Positions 57,144-64,000 of a stretch of DNA of 64,000 bases are shown in pieces. Both the position numbers and the translations under genes were made by a program. The stretch covers positions 372,001 through 436,000 of the forward strand of contig JAGFMI010000024.1 of the NCBI GenBank assembly GCA_021030905.1, given 5' to 3'. The notes under the pieces are model-generated. The model made no database searches. It worked only from the letters and a program-made list of their open reading frames with translations, and had not been told where the DNA came from. This stretch comes from Pyrenula massariospora (taxonomy: Eukaryota > Ascomycota > Eurotiomycetes > Pyrenulales > Pyrenulaceae). Positions within the stretch are counted from its first letter, which is position 1. Each line of letters begins with the position of its first letter.

Positions 57144-58788
57144 TCACGTACAACACGTGAGGTTCTCACCCTCGCAAACATTAGCCTTGCAACTCAAAAT
57201 GCACAATCCATCATCCACCGCCCTCCGTCGCAGCACCGTCATGTCTGGGCCCTCAATCTCATTATCCACTCCGCTAGCTTGGCCAGACACTGCCGACAAG
57301 GGGACTGGCGTGATCTGATCGTCCACTTCAACTGCGTGGGCCCCAGCCGCTGGTAAAATTTCCGGCTGGATCGTCGCCGAATGGATGCCATATGCATGGA
57401 AGCACTCGTTGATCGTGCTGGCGAGTTGCATGAAGCTGTTCATTTGCGCGCTGGCGACGACGACGTGGGCCGAGGCGATAGCCTTCTGCTGGTTCAACCG
57501 CCAGATGTGCAGTTCGTGAACAGCGAGGACACCGGTGATCTTTTAGGCGGATTAGTAGACGTGAAAAGGTAGGTAGATGGGGTCGCTATACTGTCTCAAG
57601 ATCATGTCTCACATCGTTTGGATCCACGCCACGGGGAACGGTCTGCATGAGGATTGCCCCGGTCTTCTTGACTGAGCGCGGAGCGTGAGAATAGCCCCAG
57701 GTCTCTGCCTGTTCGGGGGAGACTTACCCAGCGGAATCGACGATATGAAGATCATGAATGCAATGGCTATACTGACGGCAGGATCCGCGTAGTATCGTGC
57801 ACCGAATCGCGCTTTCCATATGACTGCGGCGGCAATGATGACGCCAACGTTATTGGCAGCGTCGCCAATGACATGCAGGAGAACACCCATCATACCCAAA
57901 TCGTGCTCCTTACCTCCTTTCGTGTCTGTAGGCGACACATTGTGGCGATGAGAAGTATGCTCCTGTGCCGACTGCGAGGGTAAACGTTAACCCAGCCAGC
58001 TCTCAGAAACCAGGGTTGGGAGTACTACGTTCGGAGTAGCCTGACTTAGATTTTCTTCGAGAGGTATGCGACCATCTGTGGCTGCTTTGACATCCTCGTC
58101 ATGCTCTGAACGAATAAGTTCAAGATCCTAAAGATTGCTCGATCCGCTCACCATGAAGGAAAGTGGCGCTGATGACATTCAGAGCAAAGCCAACGCAGCC
58201 GATGATCAAGACAAGCTTAGGGTTTTCGACGCCTGGGGAAAAAGGCGAGAAGTTAGCGACGCACGTATACATATCGACGCCCAGAGAACTTACGCTGCAA
58301 ATTGACAAACCGCTCGATGGACTGAAGGAAAATGCTGACACCTAAAGCACACAGGAAGACGCCATTAAAGAATGCTCCTAGAAGGTTGGCCCGTTGCCAT
58401 CCAAAGGACAATTCTTTCGGAGAATCGGCACGTTCTGATATCTAACAAGCGTTTAGCTGTCTTCGTCAACGCAGCCATTTCGAGGTATCTTACCTTCAGT
58501 GCAACGAATGCAACAATGAACCCCACCAGGTCATTGAGCTATGCATACTCTTAGCCAAGCAAGACATCTCTATCATGATACCTACATAATGGAAAGCATC
58601 GGCCACAACGGCAAGGGACTTAGTAGAGAAACCGACTAGCGTGATCTGGTATAAGCCTGTGGCGCTCCCGGGGAAGGTCTGCGGTCGCTCGACGAACCTC
58701 CAATTTCAGCGAGAAAGAAGGAAAAAGAGATGCCAATGATGATCAACAATCGTTGAGCTTTCGTGAGTTTGATCTCTAGAGAAAACAT
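57144..58788 (-). CDS. Cation diffusion facilitator (zinc-type) transporter
   Basis: Nine exons: 58788-58698, 58635-58586, 58538-58494, 58441-58294, 58232-58152, 58105-58029, 57971-57728, 57671-57592 and 57539-57144. They give 403 aa with eight introns of 46-62 nt, all in phase. Features are six hydrophobic segments and the metal-site blocks ADAFHYLND (TM2) and HVIGDAANNVGV (TM5). SFGWQRANLLGAFFNGVFL and FLQSIERF are also CDF-typical. The short acidic/His loop between TM4 and TM5 is poor in His compared with Zrc1/Cot1. The C-terminal domain has VLAVHELHIWRLNQQKAIASAHV. It most likely exports zinc from the cytosol into the vacuole or ER in exchange for protons. The intron density is the highest in the window. 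Confidence 0.92.
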
Positions 58789-59110
58789 ATCCCACGACAG
58801 GGAGGCAGCTCTCCTTGAAGATGAGAGAAAATCGCTGTATAAAACAGCCCAGTTCAAGTTATTAGATAGGGATCGACAAAGAAGTCAATACAGAGTAAAG
58901 AAGGATGAAGTTGTGGCCCTTTGGCCCCCTACCGGCTAACAATCGGCCTGAAGAGCCTCAGGCGCGACGCCTTCTGTGCCCGAGCCTCGTCAGGGGTTGC
59001 GCGTAGAGCGGCATCACCCTAACCCCCAACGCGGGGTGAGGCGTCTGCGGATTTGCGTCGTCTTGGCTGTCGTCGGACCATCTCAGAATTTCCTCCAACC
59101 ATGTCTGCTC
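58789..59110. promoter_or_regulatory. Divergent promoter of CDF transporter and phosphoesterase
   Basis: About 320 bases separate the two start codons. Frames here on both strands are extensions of flanking exons without ATG in good context. Confidence 0.4.
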
Positions 59111-61035
59111 ATGGCGACTGCTTACAGAGCAACAATACAGAACATCTTGCAAAAGAGAAGGTTGCTCAGCGTTAGAAACGTCTTGATCTTGACCTGGGTG
59201 GTTGTGCTGTGGTGGGGGGAGCGCCTGGTTTTCCAGACTGCCGTGGCGTCCTGTCACTGGGCCCAATGGGAGAAATGGGTAAGTTGGGAGAGCCCCAATC
59301 TCACAAAGCTTCGCTGATCTAGCCTATACAGCCCGTCGACTCAGATCCTCACCGCATTGTCTTCATAGCAGATCCCCAGCTAGTTGACCCTCATACCTAC
59401 CCTGGACGTCCTTGGCCATTATCGTCGATTACCGTTGGCTACACCGATCTCTACCTCAAGCGATCTTACACATACCTCCAGAAACACCTGAGTCCAGACA
59501 CCGTGCTATTCCTCGGTGATCTATTCGATGGCGGCAGAGAATGGAGTACTCCAGAGTCGTCCTCTCCCGACAAGAAGTACAGGAGATATGGTGATAGCTT
59601 CTGGGCGAGGGAGTATAGGCGTTTTGGCAAGATATTCGTGGATCGTTTCGAAAACGGAGGCGCGTTTCCTGCTTCTGCCACATCTCCAGCTAGGAAGTTG
59701 ATCGCGTCTCTTCCTGGAAATCACGATTTAGGCTTTGCTTCCGGCATTCAGATACCGGTCAAGAAACGATTTGAAGCATACTTTGGACCCACGAATCGTA
59801 TCGACATTCTTGGAAATCATACCTTTGTCTCAGTGGACACAGTATCTCTCAGCGCTATGGATCAAGCCGATCCTTCAACTGGCAGCTCTGGACATGGGGA
59901 TGGTACTTCATCCCTTTCTCCTCCGCTCAGCGAAATCTGGGCACCTACCGAAGATTTTCTGAAAGAGGTGAAAGACGCCCGCAGCCGGCTGATCGAAGGC
60001 GAGTTGCGCGCCATGACCGATGCTTCAGCACGCAGCCATTTCCATTCCGAAAGTGAAAATCAGAAATTCCTCTCTCGGGTTGATGAGCTTGAGGACTCTC
60101 CTGTGCAGAAAAGGATGCCCTCAATCAATCCCTCATTTTCATCCTCCCAATTCCCCACTATCCTTTTGACCCACGTTCCTCTCTACCGGCCTCCCGAAAG
60201 CGATTGTGGGCCGCTTCGCGAACGTGGCAATGCTATATCTATTTCATCAGGCTATCAGTACCAAAATGTCCTTACACCGTCTATATCTCGAGAATTAATT
60301 GACAGAGTTGGGCCAGCGGAATCTGTTACCCACATTTATAGCGGCGATGATCATGATTACTGTGACTGGTCTCATACCGAATTCACGGGCGGCATCCCGG
60401 AAACGACCGTGAAGAGTATGTCGCTCGCTATGGGCGTTCGCAAGCCTGGTTTTCTTAGTGTCAGTCTTTGGAATCCCATCAACCTTGCCACCTCGCCTAA
60501 GACTCCAGACCCACTTGCCAAAACCACTTTACAACAGAATCTGTGTCTCCTACCAGACGCCTTAACTATTATCATCCGATACGCCATACTCCTAGCTCTT
60601 ACCCTCATAGTCCTTTTCGCTGACACGCTTCGCCAGCGGCTCGGTCGCCTACCAGATCCTCCAATCATAGAGCTCGACGATCATTCGAACGGTCACGCCA
60701 AAAAGTCGTCCCATGACCTCCACTATCAACGAGCATTTCGACCTAAAGCTTCGTCGCTTTCTTCTTCAACTGGTGACTATAGTCTCTCTGTGCGTCCAAA
60801 TAAACGTCTCAATGAGTATGGTAATCTGCCTCTCAGCTCGAGGGAGAGTTCGCCATCGAAGGGTCGACGCACCCGCGAGTATTATGTTAGGCCCAAGCCA
60901 GAAATGGTTGATGACTGGGGCATGCCGCGCTCTCGAAGGAGAAGAGAAGGTCTTCCTAAAGAAGTGGCCAGGAATATTTGGAGCACCGCATGGCCAGTGC
61001 TTTGCTGGTGGGGTTGGTTGATATGGACTAGCTGA
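59111..61035 (+). CDS. Cdc1/Ted1-like metallophosphoesterase, membrane-anchored
   Basis: Exons are 59111-59278 and 59332-61035, giving 623 aa. The 53-nt intron has a GTAAGT donor and CTGAT branch and is phase 0. An N-terminal transmembrane segment (LILTWVVVLWWGERLVF) leads to a calcineurin-type phosphoesterase domain. Visible are ADPQ (metal), GDLFDGG, LPGNHD, ILLTHVPLYR and SGDDHDYC, the full metal-ligand series. A second transmembrane segment lies near 410 (ITIIIRYAILLALTLIVLF), then a Ser/Arg-rich cytosolic part and a Trp-rich hydrophobic end. The layout matches yeast Cdc1/Ted1, Mn2+-dependent enzymes that act in the ER or Golgi and trim ethanolamine phosphate from GPI anchors. Confidence 0.9.
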
Positions 61036-61519
61036 TGTCCGGGATCAGGTAGACGCGATGATCATAGAATTGTATAAAAAGCCTTTAATCGTTCGACTAA
61101 TGTCAGCAGATTGTTGCATGCTCATTGATTACTCCAAGGCCGAATTCAAGCCTCTGCTCTTGACACGGACCCCAAAATTTTCGAAAGACTGTCGGTTTTT
61201 GGTTGGAGTTTCACTGGCGGGAATTTTCTAAATCCTACTGGCTTCGATTGCGGCACAGGTGCCGCAACTTTGATGTGCCGCACGCAGAGCCTTGCACGGA
61301 TAGAGTGGATTCAATGAGACCTGCAAGCTGACGATTGGTTTACGTACTTTCAGACCCGGTACTTACCTTGGAAAGTGATTGGCACGTGCATCTTTTCTTC
61401 AAGTGTCATCGGCATCGCTTACAGCGATAAAAGGAGCTGGTCCCCCAACGCGCTCTCCATTCTTCACATGTTTGTCATCGATCGTCTTCCGCTGTGGTGT
61501 GAAATAATCGTACCTTGAA
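61036..61519. promoter_or_regulatory. Intergenic, promoter of the P450 gene
   Basis: Contains a palindromic CACGTG (E-box) at 61383-61388, about 130 bases before the P450 start. Nothing else identified. Confidence 0.4.
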
Positions 61520-63124
61520 ATGACCACGATATGGATTTGGTCAACAGGTGCGCTGATAGTGGTGTATCTACTTTTGAGGAAAATATTGAACGCCCTTCTC
61601 GCTCAGTCAAGAGCGAAAAGACATGGCTGTCGTAAGCCTCCAAAGTACGCTCATCTTGATCCCATCTTTGGTTATGACCTTTTCAAGAAGTCGGCACAGA
61701 GTAGGCAAAATGGCGACTCGTTCCCCTTCGAGCAGGGACTCTTTCAGAACTACGGCAAAACGTTTGAAGCAAAATCATGGGGCCACAAGAGGATCTACAC
61801 TATGGATCCAGAGAACATGCAAGCGGTTTTCGGGAATCAATTTAGCAAGTTTGCCGCTGGCGTTCTGCGAGAAAATAATGCGAAACCATTTATGGAGAAG
61901 GGCATTTTCGCGGCTGACGGACCTGCCTGGTCGCATTCTCGAAATATGATTAAACCGGTATTTCAGCGCGTCCACACAACTGACCTATCTTCCTTTCGAG
62001 TCCATGTCGATCGTTTGCTTCTGCTCGTACCAAAGGACGGCTCGACCGTGGATCTACAACCTCTGCTGAAGCGCCTGGTAATGCTTCTTTCTGCTCTTTC
62101 AATTGGAAGAGACGGCTAAAAATTGGCGACAGTTCCTTGACAGTGCCACCGAATTTGTTTTCGGTAGGTCCACAGATACTCTACTACCTCACCCAGGCTT
62201 AGACACCCAACGATTCCTGGACAAGTTTGACGAAGTTATGGCGGGTATTGGAGCTCGTCTTGCCTACGGCAAATTTCTCTTCTTACGCGGCCGCCAGTCA
62301 GACTGGCATGCAGCTATTCAAGAGTTGCACCAGGTAGTGGATACATGGATCGACCGAGCGCTCGCAACAGAAAAGGATAACGACGCCCGCCCCGGGAAGC
62401 GAACAGTCTTAGTAAATGCGTTGGGAAAGCAAATTCAAAATCGAGCGGACCTGCGATCTCAATTGATAAATGTGTTCTTCCCTGCTCGCGACACGACAGC
62501 TATTGCTGTAGCCAACTTGTTCTTTAATCTGGCGAGGCATCCATGGGTGTGGGACAAGCTTCGTGCAGAGGTCGAGCCGGTTGAGGAGCCTTTCACATAC
62601 GAAACGCTAAAGTCACTCAAGTACATGAGCTGTGTGATCAACGAGAGTGAGCAACTCCTATTCTATAAGGTTCTGACTTTCAGCTCACATCCCAAGGTCT
62701 TCGTCTGCTCTCTCCGGCGGGCCGAGCATTTCGCATGTGTACTCAAGAATGTGTCCTCCCTCGCGGAGGCGGTCCAAATGGCCAATACCCGATCCTCGTG
62801 CAACCGGGAACAGAGATATATGTCGTTTTCCGGGCTGCTCAGCGTGATCCCGACTTTTGGGGTGGAGACGCCGAACAATTTCGTCCCGAGCGGTGGCTAG
62901 ATCCGAAGTTTAAGCCCAGGTGGGAATACATTCCTTTTCTGGCGGGGCCAAGGGTCTGCCCGGGGCAGCAGATGGTGCTTTCGCAAGCGGCGTATATCTT
63001 GGCACGTTTCGTAAAGCTGTTTAAGGCTATCGAAAACCGGGACTCGGAGGTGAGATTTATCGAGCAGCATCGATTGACAATGCAGAGCCGGAATGGGGCG
63101 AAGGTTGGGCTTGTCCCTGCTTAG
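61520..63124 (+). CDS. Cytochrome P450, CYP52-like
   Basis: Exons are 61520-62077, 62133-62646 and 62697-63124, giving 499 aa. Introns of 55 and 50 nt; the second join creates the K-helix NESLRL (ExxR). An N-terminal membrane anchor (about 4-22) is followed by a CYP52-clan pattern: FGYDLF, SWGHKRIYTMDPENMQAVF, LDSATEFVFG, FRPERW and the haem loop FLAGPRVCPGQ with Cys about 445. The I-helix reads PARDTT rather than the usual AGRDTT. CYP52 relatives are ER enzymes that omega-hydroxylate alkanes and fatty acids; the substrate here is unknown. There is no partner gene nearby to suggest a biosynthetic cluster. Confidence 0.9.
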
Positions 63125-63767
63125 AGCAAGCTTGATGGGGACTTTCGAAGGTACTCAAACGGTACTAGAAAGCTGGACGATCTTTGTTTCTACCAAGTGA
63201 TTTCGCATGAAGCTGTAACCGAGCGGCATCGGCTCCTCCTCCGACCCTCCACCTCGTCAATGGCAATCGCTGCATGAACGCTTTTCCCGTCTCCCAATTC
63301 AAATCTGTCTTAACACTTGACTTCATTGTCTTATCACAATCACCAGATGACTTTCTCCCGACTGCACTATCTATCTACACAGCCTGTCTATTTATGGAAT
63401 TCACAACGCCCACAAAGATCGTCTGAAAGTACTCTTTGGCAGGGCTGCGGGTACAGCCCCATCAAGACCAGCCCAACATACGCAAGCTGTGTAACATGAA
63501 TTTGGGATACCATTGAACGGCTGGCCACAATTTGAGACCGTATACGCCTCAAGGTAACACACCACGGCATGTGCTTACAGAGGCAGTAGTTCATATCGAA
63601 GCGGGAATTGGGATCGTTTGGATAGAGCACTCTCATGTGGAATGGCATTTTGGAACATTCTCAGACGGAACTCGATACGTGGCAAATTTGGTTGATCTGG
63701 CAATTCTGAAAACAAGGAAACAATACAGTACCAAACCGGAGATTGCCATCGTATTGCCGCCTCTGAT
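63125..63767. other. Intergenic, nothing firm
   Basis: Frames on both strands (63532-63985) overlap each other; none resembles a family. Confidence 0.4.
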
Positions 63768-64000
63768 ATGGTTACAGCCCGAAATACAAGCGTCTCTCCA
63801 TACAGATACCCACGCTCGCTTTGCTTTGAAACACGGATACTCCGGAGGGACGCAGCCGCCGTCATTAGAGAGGCGTTGCATGGTGCCTGGAGGATTCGCC
63901 CTGCCGCGCCGCAATGTATTCCTGAAAAGGAGTATGGGGATTTGTTTGGCCCTGTTGAGGTGACTGGGATGGTGCTCGGGGCCAATTCGAAGAGCCGAGC
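63768..64000 (+). CDS. Possible start of a gene cut by the window end
   Basis: A plus frame from the ATG at 63768 is open to the last base (77 codons) with mixed, ordinary amino-acid use (PYRYPRSLCFETR, GDLFGPVEVTG). Competing frames in plus and minus are also open here, so strand and reality are uncertain. Confidence 0.25.
   Translation, partial: MVTARNTSVSPYRYPRSLCFETRILRRDAAAVIREALHGAWRIRPAAPQCIPEKEYGDLFGPVEVTGMVLGANSKSR

Overview
The window is nuclear DNA of a filamentous ascomycete (Pezizomycotina). Genes are broken by short introns, mostly 41-111 nt, with CTRAY-type branch sites (CTGAC, CTAAC) just before the AG. The gene content is typical of moulds: HET-domain relics, a LysM/GH18 chitinase, a CYP52-like P450, Kre9-type GPI proteins and intron-bearing mitochondrial and RNA polymerase II subunit genes. 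No operons, CRISPR arrays or intact transposons were found. All exon structures were worked out by eye from splice signals, phase continuity and family resemblance.

Layout. 0-3 kb: the 3' end of an unknown gene and a small secreted protein. 3.4-9.1 kb: two tandem paralogues of a secreted zincin-like metallopeptidase, separated by a 136-aa hypothetical gene and an intron-containing tRNA-Glu(CTC). 9-12 kb: gene-poor, with one small membrane-protein ORF. 12-17.1 kb: a type I phosphodiesterase/nucleotide pyrophosphatase (minus) and an amidoligase-family gene interrupted by a TAG. 19-24.7 kb: a large LysM/chitin-binding/GH18 chitinase (minus), divergent from MTD1 (plus). 25.8-30.1 kb: two cell-surface proteins, one mucin-like with a C-terminal Cys-containing domain and one Kre9/Knh1-like with a GPI signal. 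30.8-32.3 kb: a SHE3-like coiled-coil protein. 32.5-33.6 kb: a decayed gene carrying two TGAs. 34.5-37.4 kb: a large uncharacterised protein. 38-38.7 kb: RPB7 (minus). 39.2-44.7 kb: an accessory stretch holding a CorA-like transporter between two HET relics, plus a tRNA-Asn pseudogene. 44.7-47.9 kb: an Mpo1-like dioxygenase and ATP1. 48.5-51.3 kb: an intracellular-type GH3 beta-glucosidase with a PA14 insert (minus). 52.7-55.6 kb: a DUF202 membrane protein and a SAM methyltransferase. 56.5 kb: a Gly/Tyr-repeat relic. 57.1-58.8 kb: a nine-exon CDF zinc-type transporter (minus). 59.1-61 kb: a Cdc1/Ted1-like phosphoesterase. 61.5-63.1 kb: a P450. The last 0.9 kb may hold the start of another gene.

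The genes do not form one pathway. Housekeeping genes (ATP1, RPB7, MTD1, Mpo1-like) alternate with secreted or cell-wall genes (two metallopeptidases, chitinase, mucin-like, Kre9-like) and with short stretches of decayed accessory genes. The most unusual observations are these: both metallopeptidase paralogues assemble their HExxH zinc motif across an intron followed by a 25-nt microexon; the amidoligase has a single in-frame TAG followed by 125 more open codons; and several relics (HET, Gly/Tyr repeat, a TGA-broken gene, a pseudo-tRNA) mark recent gene loss.
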